This document shows positions 1-7,690 of a stretch of 64,000 nt of DNA, in pieces. The notes under the pieces are model-generated. The model ran no database searches, was not told where the DNA came from, and was given only the letters and a program-made list of their open reading frames with translations. The stretch's first letter is position 1. Every line of letters starts with the position of its first letter. Source of the DNA: Acidobacteria bacterium Mor1 (GTDB lineage Bacteria; Acidobacteriota; Polarisedimenticolia; Polarisedimenticolales; Polarisedimenticolaceae); contig CP011806.1 in assembly GCA_001664505.1 (NCBI GenBank), positions 2,580,904 through 2,644,903 of the forward strand, in the 5' to 3' direction. The translations under genes were made by a program, and so were the position numbers.

Positions 1-298
1 CGGTCTCGTCCTGGATCTGCCCCTGATCCCACAGCAGCGCGTCGAGGGTCCGGCCCTCGTGCCAGGCGGTGGCGAGGAACGGCTTGCCCTCGGTCTCGCC
101 GTGGTCGACGACCTGCAGGATGTTGGGGTGGTCCAGCTCACCGTCGAGCCAGGCGGGTTCCCCGGCGCGGAAGCCGGGATCCGCCTCGTGACGCACCGAG
201 AGAGTCACCGGCAGGTCGTCTTCACGACGCCGGGCCTCGTAGACGGTCTCGTCGTCGGTCCGCTCGAGGGTGCTCAGGATCTCGAAGTGATCAACCAT
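1..298 (-). CDS. Protein-kinase-like N-terminal lobe, partial (possible pseudokinase)
   Basis: The gene starts with ATG at 298 and runs off the left edge, so only about 99 residues are visible. The order of elements resembles the N-lobe of a bacterial Ser/Thr kinase: MVDHFEILSTLERTDDETVY, then a strand LPVTLSVRHE, then LDHPNILQVVDHGETEGKPF, which matches the HPNI..V.D.G...G.PFL signature of Pkn2-type kinases. The glycine-rich loop (GxGxxG) is absent, and the VAxK lysine position reads as serine (VTLSV), so ATP binding by the usual route is doubtful. The catalytic loop lies outside the window. It could be a pseudokinase or a kinase-derived sensor. A candidate -10 and an inverted repeat lie just upstream. 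Confidence 0.6.
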   Translation of the reverse strand, partial: MVDHFEILSTLERTDDETVYEARRREDDLPVTLSVRHEADPGFRAGEPAWLDGELDHPNILQVVDHGETEGKPFLATAWHEGRTLDALLWDQGQIQDET

Positions 299-340
299 CG
301 GTCCGGGACGGCGTTCTCCTGCCGGCTGACGGCGCCGGCC

Positions 341-372
341 CGGTTCGGCTCAATCCGAACCGCCCCATTGTA
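341..372 (-). promoter_or_regulatory. Inverted repeat beside a candidate -10 for the kinase-like gene
   Basis: CGGTTCGG (341-348) and CCGAACCG (355-362) form a perfect 8-bp inverted repeat with spacer CTCAAT. Five bases away, on the minus strand, lies TACAAT (372-367), a good -10 hexamer pointing toward the kinase-like gene that starts at 298. No convincing -35 was found. Transcription would start inside the repeat, so it is more likely an operator than a complete RNA hairpin. Confidence 0.35.
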
Positions 373-424
373 GGGATTTTCACCAACCGAAGTGGCAGGA
401 ACCGGCAGAAGGATTGCCGGGGGA

Positions 425-2665
425 TCAGAAGCTGCCGGCGACCACCAGCGCGACGTTGCGGCCCACCGCCAGGGGGGCGACCTCGTCGGTGCTGTCCGGG
501 TAGGCCTTGTCCAGGGCGTTCTTGACCAGCAGGCGCGCCTCGAAGGCATCGGAGATCCGCACCCCCGCCGACAGGTCCAGCACGGCGAAACCGGGGCGCT
601 CGATCTCGTTGTTGCCCGGCTCGTCGTCCCGCGCGAAGGCGCTCAGGTGTGCCCGCCACCAGAACCGGCCGACCCGCTGGCGGATCGAGATCGTGCCACC
701 GGGGCCGGGCACGCTGGCCGCCGGAGTGCCGTCGTCGAGCACCTCACCCTCGGCCCAGTTGAGGGTCGCCCGCAGGTTGATCTGCCGGGGCAGCACGAAG
801 TCCGACTCGACCTCGACACCCCTCAACTCCACCTCGCCCCGATTGCGGAACAGGAACTCGTTGACCCCGCTGACCGGGCGGAAGCGTTCGACCAGATTCT
901 CGATGGTGTAGTGGTAGCCGAAGACCGCGAAGCGGGCCTTGCCCTGCTGGGTGCGGAAGGCCACGTCGTACTGCCGGGTCCGTTCGGGCTCCAGATCCGG
1001 GTTACCCAGGATCAGGCCGCGGCCGGTGATGCCGGCGAAGTAGCGATCGGACAACGTCGGGTCGCGAAAGCCCCGGGCGTACTGCAGGCTGGCGCTGGAA
1101 TCCTCAGCCACGTCGAAGTTAAACGCCAGGTAGCCCGAGGCCGCACTCTCCGAAGACGAGCGATCGCCGAAGGTGCCGCCGGTGCTTTCGGTCTCGACGA
1201 GATCCCCCCGTAGCCCCGCCGAAAGCGCGACCTTGGTTGCCAGGGGTTGCTCGATCTCGGCGAACAGCCCGTAGTCGATCTTCTCGGCATCCTCGATGGA
1301 GCGGGAGTCCTGAAGGACCTGGGAGATTCCTCCGGTCCGCTCGAACTCCTGATCCAACGCCTCGAGGTTGAAGCGGGAGGTGATGTCGACGCCGAGCCGG
1401 AATAACCCTTCGCCCCAGGAGCGGGTGCCCACGGCGCGGAGCATGGCGTCGTTGGCCTCGACATCGGCGCGGCGGGTGGTCACGGTGCCGGCGTCGGTGA
1501 TTTCGGTATCGGTCACCAGACGATAGCGGCCGACGAAGCCGTCGACCTCCAGGCTCTGGAAACCGATAAGGTTCTGAAACTCGGCTCCGAGGGTGAAGCG
1601 CTCGGAATCCTCGACGGGATAGAACACCCGGCGATTCCCCGGGTCTCGTTCCGGCTTCCCGATGTCGCGCCCCCGGTCGATCTGAAGTCCGAAGGTGATC
1701 CTCGCGTCGCCGACGGGGAACAACCCGCGCAGCAGACCACCCCGGGTCTCGGTGCCCGAGTCGGGGATGACTCCGGCGGGCGACTCGTAGTCGTCGGCGT
1801 CCCGGCTGTGCCCCTGGAACAGCAGCGCGCCCCCCTCCCCTACCGGCAGGTTCAGTTCCAACGCCGCGGTGGTCATCTCGAGTCCGGAGACGCCGGAGAT
1901 CTCGTAGCGGCCATCGAAGCCGTCGGGGCGAGGACGCGGGGTGCGGGCATGGATGATGCCGCCCAGGGCATCGGAGCCGTAGGCCACCGAACCGGGGCCC
2001 CGCACGATCTCGATCGACTCCAGGGCGAAGGGGTTCAGGTAGGTGCCCGACGCACCGGCGCGCCGTTCGGCGGTCACCCGTGCGCCGTCGAGCAGGATCA
2101 ACGTGCGGCCGCGGTCGAACCCGCGCAGCACCGGGACCGCGGCGGGGCCGGAACCGACCCGTTCGGCCCCGGGCAGATCGGCAACCGCCTCGTAGAGTTG
2201 GACCGGCCGGCGTTCCTTGGCCTGTTCGGCGGAGTAGACCGTCGCGGCCGCCGCCGGCGGAGCGATGGTCGAGGGCGCCGCTCCGCTGAGCACGGTCACC
2301 GAGGTCAGCGGTGCCGGCTCGAGGGTCAACTCCCGGGACACCAGACCGAGCACCGGCAGCTTGCCGACAAGGGCTCCGCGGGCATCGAAGACCGCCAGTT
2401 CGAAGGGGGGCTTCGGCTCGGGGATCAGGGTGAAGTAGCCGTCGGCATCGGTGGGAACCGAGCCGCTGCGCCCGACCACCACCACCTCGACCCCGGCGTA
2501 GGGCTCCCCCTGGGGATCGACCAGGCGAAAGCCTGCGGCGTCCTCGGCAGCATAGAGGGAGCACCCGGCGAGGAGCGAGACCACCAGCGCCCACAGCAAC
2601 AGCCGCGCCCGGACGGGGCGGCGCAGCAGGGCCCGGAGGCCTCGGCGAATTCGGACCGGGAGCAT
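425..2665 (-). CDS. TonB-dependent outer-membrane receptor
   Basis: This 746-residue protein has the layout of a TonB-dependent transporter. A hydrophobic export signal is followed by a carboxypeptidase-regulatory-like beta domain (about residues 45-120). The plug domain (about 135-245) includes PVLRGFDRGRTLILLDGAR and GPGSVAYGSDALGGII, both typical of the family. A long beta-barrel ends in phenylalanine (VVAGSF). Such receptors take up iron chelates, cobalamin, sugars or peptides across the outer membrane using TonB energy; the substrate cannot be read here. The signal contains LLAGC at residues 31-35, which looks like a lipobox and is unusual for this family. The start is ATG 2665. TAGGCT six bases before it may be a -10, and no Shine-Dalgarno is visible. 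Confidence 0.9.
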   Translation of the reverse strand: MLPVRIRRGLRALLRRPVRARLLLWALVVSLLAGCSLYAAEDAAGFRLVDPQGEPYAGVEVVVVGRSGSVPTDADGYFTLIPEPKPPFELAVFDARGALVGKLPVLGLVSRELTLEPAPLTSVTVLSGAAPSTIAPPAAAATVYSAEQAKERRPVQLYEAVADLPGAERVGSGPAAVPVLRGFDRGRTLILLDGARVTAERRAGASGTYLNPFALESIEIVRGPGSVAYGSDALGGIIHARTPRPRPDGFDGRYEISGVSGLEMTTAALELNLPVGEGGALLFQGHSRDADDYESPAGVIPDSGTETRGGLLRGLFPVGDARITFGLQIDRGRDIGKPERDPGNRRVFYPVEDSERFTLGAEFQNLIGFQSLEVDGFVGRYRLVTDTEITDAGTVTTRRADVEANDAMLRAVGTRSWGEGLFRLGVDITSRFNLEALDQEFERTGGISQVLQDSRSIEDAEKIDYGLFAEIEQPLATKVALSAGLRGDLVETESTGGTFGDRSSSESAASGYLAFNFDVAEDSSASLQYARGFRDPTLSDRYFAGITGRGLILGNPDLEPERTRQYDVAFRTQQGKARFAVFGYHYTIENLVERFRPVSGVNEFLFRNRGEVELRGVEVESDFVLPRQINLRATLNWAEGEVLDDGTPAASVPGPGGTISIRQRVGRFWWRAHLSAFARDDEPGNNEIERPGFAVLDLSAGVRISDAFEARLLVKNALDKAYPDSTDEVAPLAVGRNVALVVAGSF

Positions 2666-2737
2666 CGGGTTAGCCTATCCGCTCCCCCGGGGCCGCGCCA
2701 ACGGGCGCTCGGCCCCCGAGAGCCGGCGAGCCCGGGG

Positions 2738-4048
2738 CTATCGCAGCGGGTCGAGCAGAGCCCGCAGCCGCGGGAAGGCCTGGGCGATGTCTTCCATCGA
2801 GCAGGCGCCTACCGACAGCCGGAACCAGCCGGTATCCCCCTCGAGGCCGAAGGCCTGGAAGGGCACGATGGCCAGCCCCGCCTCGTCGAGCACCAGCTTG
2901 CGGATGTCGTCGTTGGTCTCGAGCTTGCGGCCCGCGATCTCCCGCCCGATGGCGTCGATCCGCAGCGAGAGGTAGATCGCTCCCTGGGGACTGACGCAGC
3001 GCACCGGGTAGCCGTCGTCGGCCATCGCCGAGAAACCCTCGTAGAGGCCGTCGAGCCGCATGCGCACCCGGGCAGTCATCTCCTCCCGATAGGCCGAGAC
3101 CGACGCCTCGTCGGCGAGGAACCGGGCCAGGGCGATCTGTTCCGGCCGCGGGGCCCAGGCGCCGACGTGGCCGATCAGGTCCTTCATCCGCGCGGTGACC
3201 GCCGGCGCAGCCATGGCCCAACCGACCCGCAGGCCGGTGGCGGCCAGCGCCTTGGAGGCGCCGTCCAGGGCGATGACCCAGGGGGCGACTTCGGGAACCA
3301 GCGCCGCAGGCACGTGGGTGCGGGCACCGCCGAAGACCAGCGAGCCGTAGATCTGATCGTAGAGCAGGAACAGGTGCGGACGTCCCGCGGCGGTGCGGCG
3401 GGCGTTTTCCTCGACCACCGCCTCGCAGATCGAACGCAGGGTCGGCTCGTCCATCACCGTGCCCGTCGGGTTGAGCGGGCTGCAGAGGCAGAGCAAGCGC
3501 GCATCGGACAGATGCGGCCGCAGCAGATCGAGAGTCGGCATGAAGCCGTTGTCGACATCGGTGGGGACCGGGACCCCCTGGGAACCGGTCAACCAGGTGT
3601 AGTGGTTGTTGTTCCAGGACGGGACCGGATAGACCACCTTGTCGCCGGGTTCGACGACGCAGCGGTAGGCCGCATACAGAATCGGCCGGGCGCCGCCGGT
3701 CACCAGGATCGAGCCCAGGGGGTATTCGACACCCCACTCACGCCCGATGTAGTCGACGATCGACTGCCGCAACTCCAACACGCCGTCGGACGGCGGGTAG
3801 TTGGTCTCTCCCGAATCGAGGGCGTTCTTGATGCCTTCGAGCAGAACCGTCGGGATCGGGAACTGCCTGGCGTCGAAGTCGCCGACGGTCAGGTTGCAGA
3901 CCGACTTGCCGTCGCGCACCATCTGGCGGATATCGGCGGCGATCTTGAGGATCTCGGAGCCGACCATGCCCCGGGCGACGGCGGAAAGAGAGTCGTCCAC
4001 GGACTTCGCATCGCCGAAGTCCAGTTGCAGCAGGTTTTGTTGGATCAT
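2738..4048 (-). CDS. Class I/II PLP-dependent aminotransferase
   Basis: The 436-residue protein is a fold-type I aminotransferase of the aspartate-aminotransferase superfamily. Visible motifs are PLNPTG (N193), YDQIY (D231, which would contact the PLP pyridine nitrogen) and SKALAATGLRVGW, with the Schiff-base lysine K266 and the phosphate-binding arginine. Its substrate is unknown; bacterial relatives transaminate aspartate, alanine or aromatic amino acids. An open frame continues far upstream, but that part runs antisense to the DUF885 gene and is rejected. ATG 4048 gives the normal family length, and a TACAAT -10 lies six bases before it. It is divergent from the DUF885 gene. Confidence 0.88.
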   Translation of the reverse strand: MIQQNLLQLDFGDAKSVDDSLSAVARGMVGSEILKIAADIRQMVRDGKSVCNLTVGDFDARQFPIPTVLLEGIKNALDSGETNYPPSDGVLELRQSIVDYIGREWGVEYPLGSILVTGGARPILYAAYRCVVEPGDKVVYPVPSWNNNHYTWLTGSQGVPVPTDVDNGFMPTLDLLRPHLSDARLLCLCSPLNPTGTVMDEPTLRSICEAVVEENARRTAAGRPHLFLLYDQIYGSLVFGGARTHVPAALVPEVAPWVIALDGASKALAATGLRVGWAMAAPAVTARMKDLIGHVGAWAPRPEQIALARFLADEASVSAYREEMTARVRMRLDGLYEGFSAMADDGYPVRCVSPQGAIYLSLRIDAIGREIAGRKLETNDDIRKLVLDEAGLAIVPFQAFGLEGDTGWFRLSVGACSMEDIAQAFPRLRALLDPLR

Positions 4049-4054
4049 CCGGGA

Positions 4055-4063
4055 ATTGTAGCA
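4055..4063 (-). promoter_or_regulatory. Extended -10 promoter, probably leaderless, for the aminotransferase
   Basis: On the minus strand TGC precedes TACAAT (4060-4055), which fits an extended -10 (TGnTATAAT). Six bases separate it from ATG 4048, so transcription would start at or next to the start codon. No Shine-Dalgarno is present and no clear -35 is seen. Confidence 0.55.
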
Positions 4064-4129
4064 GTTCGGCGGGTATCCTAGCGGACCCTCCGGAATCCGG
4101 CGGGAATTGACTCTCAGGAGGCCTCGACC

Positions 4130-5500
4130 TTGATCCGATCCCCTCGAGCCGGCCGCCGCCGGCCTGTCGCCGCCGTGGTTTTCGCCGGGCTTCTGCTCAG
4201 CAGCATGCTGGCCCTGACCGCGTGTTTCGAGAAGGTGCCCACGTTGATCATGAACGAAGTCGCCGAACGCTACGTCAAGCTGGTGCTGGCCGTCGGACGT
4301 CACGACGAGGACTTCGTCGACGCCTACTACGGACCTGCCGAGTGGAAGGCCGAAGCCGAAGAGGGCGAACCGGTTCCGGTCGAGGAGCTGCTGGCCACGG
4401 CGGACCTGCTGGTCCATCAGGTGCAGACCGCCAAGGGACCGCGCCACGACTTCCTCGAGGAACAGCTGGTCGCGGTGCACGCCTTTCTGTTGAAGCTCGA
4501 CGGCAAGGCGATGAGCCTCGCCGAACAGGCCGAACATCTCTACGACATCGAGCCTGAACCCCGCGACGCTGCCGAGTTCGAACAGGCGATCGCCGACGTC
4601 GAGGCGCTGCTGCCCGGCGACGGTTCGCTGCGCGAGCGGGTGCAGGCGTTCCGCGAGACCTTCCGGGTCCCCGCCGACCGGTTGTCCGACGTGGCCGACG
4701 CGATCCTGGCCGAGACCCGCAAGCGCACCGCGGCGCTTCGTGAACTCCCCCAAGGAGAGCGGTTCGAAACCTCCTTCGTCACCGACAAACCGTGGAGCGC
4801 CTACAACTGGTACAAGGGAGACCTGCACAGCCTGATCGAGATCAACACCGATCTGCCGATCGAACTCCCCTCCTACCTGCATACCCTGTCCCACGAGGGC
4901 TACCCCGGGCACCACACCTTCAACAGCCTGATCGAAAAGCACATGGTCATGGACCGGGGTTGGATCGAGTACACGGTCTACCCGCTGTTCTCACCCCAGT
5001 CGTTGATTGCCGAGGGCACCGCCGAGGCGGGAGTCGGCGTGATCTTCAGCGACGAGGAGCGGGTCGCGTTCCTGCAGGACGTCCTGGCGCCGCTGGCCGG
5101 CCTCGAGGAACTGGACTTCGCCAAGTACGACGAACTGTCGCGGGCGATGGCGCCGCTCAAATACGTGCGGCCCGAGGCGGCGCGGATGCTGCTCGACGAG
5201 GGAGCCTCGGAAGACGACGTGGCCGCGTTCATGGTCCGCTTCGGGCTCGTCACCGAGGACCGTGCCCGCAAGTACATCGACTTCATCCGCCGCTACGGCG
5301 CCTACGTCTACAACTATCCGGTGGGCGAGGATCTGGTCAACGCCCACCTCGACAAGCAGGAAGATCGGGTCGCCGCCTACTTCGAGATCCTGATGCCGGA
5401 ACCGATCGTCGATGAGGAAGAAACCCGATCGGGACCGCGGGCCTGGACCCCGTCACGGCTGGCGGGCAAGGAAGAACCAAAGCGGCGCCGGGCGCACTAG
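4130..5500 (+). CDS. DUF885 family lipoprotein, putative zinc peptidase
   Basis: The protein has 456 residues. It starts at TTG 4130, chosen because AGGAGG (4116-4121) sits eight bases upstream. A basic N-terminus and hydrophobic stretch lead to the lipobox LTAC (Cys32), so the mature protein is probably a periplasmic or outer-membrane lipoprotein. HEGYPGHH (255-262) is the hallmark of the DUF885 family, and EGTAEAG downstream fits a third metal ligand. DUF885 proteins are predicted zinc-dependent peptidases or amidases; the substrate is unknown. The C-terminus is basic (EEPKRRRAH). The last 4 bp overlap the end of the convergent GGDEF gene. Confidence 0.85.
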   Translation: MIRSPRAGRRRPVAAVVFAGLLLSSMLALTACFEKVPTLIMNEVAERYVKLVLAVGRHDEDFVDAYYGPAEWKAEAEEGEPVPVEELLATADLLVHQVQTAKGPRHDFLEEQLVAVHAFLLKLDGKAMSLAEQAEHLYDIEPEPRDAAEFEQAIADVEALLPGDGSLRERVQAFRETFRVPADRLSDVADAILAETRKRTAALRELPQGERFETSFVTDKPWSAYNWYKGDLHSLIEINTDLPIELPSYLHTLSHEGYPGHHTFNSLIEKHMVMDRGWIEYTVYPLFSPQSLIAEGTAEAGVGVIFSDEERVAFLQDVLAPLAGLEELDFAKYDELSRAMAPLKYVRPEAARMLLDEGASEDDVAAFMVRFGLVTEDRARKYIDFIRRYGAYVYNYPVGEDLVNAHLDKQEDRVAAYFEILMPEPIVDEEETRSGPRAWTPSRLAGKEEPKRRRAH

Positions 5501-6711
5501 TCGACTACGGCGCGATGCTCGGCCAGCAGCGTGACCAGCAGCTGGTGATCCCGGCGCGCGATGTCCAGGGTGCTGATCGCCGCCTCGGCCTCGTCCTCGC
5601 GCTGACGCACGAAGACCACCCGGCCGGCAAGCCGCACCGCGGGGCGTCCACCCGGAAGCTCCAGGCGAACGTCGACCAGGGTGCCCAGAGGCATCCGGCG
5701 CGGCGTGGCGAAGGACAGGCCCCCTTCGCTGACGTTGCGGGTGACCAGCGGGAACTCCTCTTCGTCCCCTAGCCGCAGCGAGCCCTGGAGCTCGAGCGCG
5801 ACCCGGTCGTAGGAACGCACGCTGTTGCCAAACAGGTGGACCTGGTCCTTGCCGCCGGACTTGGCGGCATAGAGCGCCGCGTCGGCGTGCTGCATCAGGA
5901 GGCCCGCCTCCCGGGCGTCGGCCGGGAAGGTCGCCACGCCGATGCTCATGGTCGGTGCCGGCTCCCCTTCGCAACGCTCGGCGACGCGCCGGCGGCTGCA
6001 ACAGAGGATACGTTCCCCGACCTTGGCCGCAGCGGCCTTGGCGGTCCCGGGCAACAGGACGGCGAACTCGTCCCCGCCGTAGCGGGCCACGATGTCCGAG
6101 ACCCGCACGTTCTGCTCCAGGCAGTCGGCGACCGCAGCCAGCAGTTCGTTGCCTGCCTCGTGACCGGCCCGGTCGTTGTAGGCCTTGAAGCCGTCGAGGT
6201 CGCACATCATCAGGGAGAGCGGCAGCCGGTCCTGATCGGCCCGGGCCAGCTCCCGCGGCAGCGTCTCTTTCAACGAGCGGTAGTTGCGTAGACCGGTCAA
6301 CTCATCGCGGTAGGCCGCCTCGGTGGTCTGGCGCAGGGTCCCCGCGTCGATCAAGGTCGGGTTGCGCAGGATGCCTTCCTCGTCGAGGAAGTAGCGCATG
6401 GCGGCGATGCGCGGATCGATCCGCTCGCTCAGCCGGCGCTCCATCTCGTCGCGCATGCGGCTGATCGCCTGCCAGTGACGCAGCGCATCCTCGGGGGGAA
6501 AGCGCAGATGCGCCATCTGATACAGAAGCTCGGCGTAAACCTGTTGCTCGTGACGTTCGACCAGCCGGCACAACGCGGTATCCAGGTCGAGCTGGGCGAG
6601 TACCGGAGAACCGAGCAATCGATCCAACGCCTCGCGAAGCCCGCCCTGATCCGCCGGCGAAGAGCCCGTCCTCGTCGAAACGTCCGCGCTCTCGATTCGA
6701 TGCTGGGCCAT
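5497..6711 (-). CDS. GGDEF-PilZ diguanylate cyclase
   Basis: The protein has 404 residues. The N-terminal 130 residues are helical, with no recognised sensor domain. The central GGDEF domain has DELTGLRNYR and an intact RYGGDEF active site (about 212-216), and RVSD five residues before it forms the inhibitory RxxD site, so it should make cyclic di-GMP with product feedback. A C-terminal PilZ-like domain (about 295-385) has NVSEGG, matching the [D/N]xSxxG half of the c-di-GMP-binding motif. Synthesis and sensing would therefore sit in one polypeptide. No transmembrane segment is seen. ATG 6711 is preferred to GTG 6714 because GGAG lies five bases before it. It is divergent from the GST gene across a repeat element. 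Confidence 0.9.
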   Translation of the reverse strand: MAQHRIESADVSTRTGSSPADQGGLREALDRLLGSPVLAQLDLDTALCRLVERHEQQVYAELLYQMAHLRFPPEDALRHWQAISRMRDEMERRLSERIDPRIAAMRYFLDEEGILRNPTLIDAGTLRQTTEAAYRDELTGLRNYRSLKETLPRELARADQDRLPLSLMMCDLDGFKAYNDRAGHEAGNELLAAVADCLEQNVRVSDIVARYGGDEFAVLLPGTAKAAAAKVGERILCCSRRRVAERCEGEPAPTMSIGVATFPADAREAGLLMQHADAALYAAKSGGKDQVHLFGNSVRSYDRVALELQGSLRLGDEEEFPLVTRNVSEGGLSFATPRRMPLGTLVDVRLELPGGRPAVRLAGRVVFVRQREDEAEAAISTLDIARRDHQLLVTLLAEHRAVVD

Positions 6712-6794
6712 CACAGCTCCGATGATCGGTTGCGTTTCCGTTCCTCTCCGTCAGCTCTGGCGAATCTGTTGCCTGACATCCCGATTGGCAACAT

Positions 6795-6832
6795 AAGAAC
6801 TTTCGATTTGAACGGATTTGAACGAAGTTCTT
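6795..6832. repeat. Nested repeat: tandem 10-mers inside an inverted repeat
   Basis: GATTTGAACG occurs twice in direct tandem (6805-6814 and 6815-6824). The pair is flanked by AAGAACTT (6795-6802) and its exact reverse complement AAGTTCTT (6825-6832). The 38-bp element lies between the divergent GGDEF-PilZ and GST genes. A 10-bp direct repeat equals one helical turn and suits a dimeric regulator, for example of the OmpR type. This is inferred from geometry only. Confidence 0.5.
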
Positions 6833-6846
6833 TCGGGTTTCCCGCC

Positions 6847-6852
6847 TATGAT
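6847..6852 (+). promoter_or_regulatory. -10 element of a probable leaderless promoter for the GST gene
   Basis: TATGAT matches five of six -10 consensus bases and ends six bases before ATG 6859. The expected transcription start coincides with the start codon, and no Shine-Dalgarno is present. No consensus -35 is seen at 16-18 bp, so activation from the adjacent repeat element is possible. Confidence 0.5.
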
Positions 6853-6858
6853 GACGCG

Positions 6859-7623
6859 ATGAGCGAGACTCGATTGATCCAGTATGGCGGCCTGACCGGG
6901 CGCACCAGCCTCTCGCCTCCCTGCGCCAAGGTCCACATGGCCCTGGTCTACAAGGGCGTGCCCTACCGCACCCGCAACATGTTCTCGCCGGCCAAGGTCA
7001 GGCGATACAACCCGCGGGGCCGCGTGCCGGTGCTGCTCCACGAGGGTGAGACCTTGGTGGACAGCAGTGACATCCTGACCGAACTGGAGCGGCGCTTTCC
7101 CGATCCGCCGCTGTTCCCCGAGGATCCGAAGGTTGCCGCCGAGGCCAAGCTGATCGAGGACTGGGCCGACGAGGTGCTCTACTTCTATATGGTCTACATG
7201 CGCTGGGTCGATGACGAGGGCTTTCGGCGGATGAAGTCCTCGGCAATGCATCGACTACCGCTGCCGGTCCGCTGGATCGCGCCGGGGATCGCTCGCCGTG
7301 CCGCGGGCAAACGGTTGCGCTATCAGGGCACAGGGCTCAAGTCCGGCGAGGTGGTCCGGCGGGAGTTCGGTGAATGCCTGGACGCCCTGGCCGGCAGGCT
7401 CGAGGGAGGGCCTCCGTTCCTGGCCGGAGACGCGCTGACCCACGGGGACCTCGCCGTCGCCGCGGTGCTGGACCAGTGCGGCCTCGAGCTCTTGATGCCC
7501 GAGACCGCGGCCGAGATCGCCAGACGTCCCGCGCTCGTCACGTGGCTCGAGCGAGTCCACGCCTTGCTGCCCAACGTGGCGCTCCCCGGCGAGGACGGGA
7601 AACCCACGCCGCCGACGGGATGA
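6859..7623 (+). CDS. Glutathione S-transferase family protein
   Basis: The protein has 254 residues. The N-terminal thioredoxin-like domain includes CAKVHMALVYKGVPYR, the cis-proline strand GRVPVLLHEG and VDSSDILTELERRFP, matching the glutathione-binding GST N-domain. The helical C-terminal domain follows, with FLAGDALTHGDLAVAAVL, the conserved N-capping region. Such proteins conjugate glutathione to electrophiles or act as thiol isomerases or reductases; the substrate is unknown. The ATG at 6859 is chosen because the open frame upstream has no family similarity and a -10 lies just before this codon. Confidence 0.85.
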   Translation: MSETRLIQYGGLTGRTSLSPPCAKVHMALVYKGVPYRTRNMFSPAKVRRYNPRGRVPVLLHEGETLVDSSDILTELERRFPDPPLFPEDPKVAAEAKLIEDWADEVLYFYMVYMRWVDDEGFRRMKSSAMHRLPLPVRWIAPGIARRAAGKRLRYQGTGLKSGEVVRREFGECLDALAGRLEGGPPFLAGDALTHGDLAVAAVLDQCGLELLMPETAAEIARRPALVTWLERVHALLPNVALPGEDGKPTPPTG

Positions 7624-7654
7624 CGCCGGGCTGCCTCGATCGGCGAATCGCGCC

Positions 7655-7683
7655 TCGGCAGCGCCGCACAGGTGGGGTATCTT
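7655..7683 (+). promoter_or_regulatory. Probable leaderless promoter for the M1 peptidase operon
   Basis: TCGGCA (7655-7660, four of six to TTGACA) and TATCTT (7678-7683, four of six to TATAAT) are separated by 17 bp. The -10 ends seven bases before ATG 7691, leaving no room for a Shine-Dalgarno. Confidence 0.4.
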
Positions 7684-7690
7684 CGCCGGT

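Noticed and set aside
1808-4081. 757-codon plus-strand frame across the TonB receptor and aminotransferase genes
   Set aside because: Both genes are clearly coded on the minus strand, and this frame lacks protein features.
4049-4942. N-terminal extension of the aminotransferase into the DUF885 gene region
   Set aside because: The extension is antisense to DUF885 coding sequence and has no similarity; ATG 4048 with a -10 just upstream explains the start.
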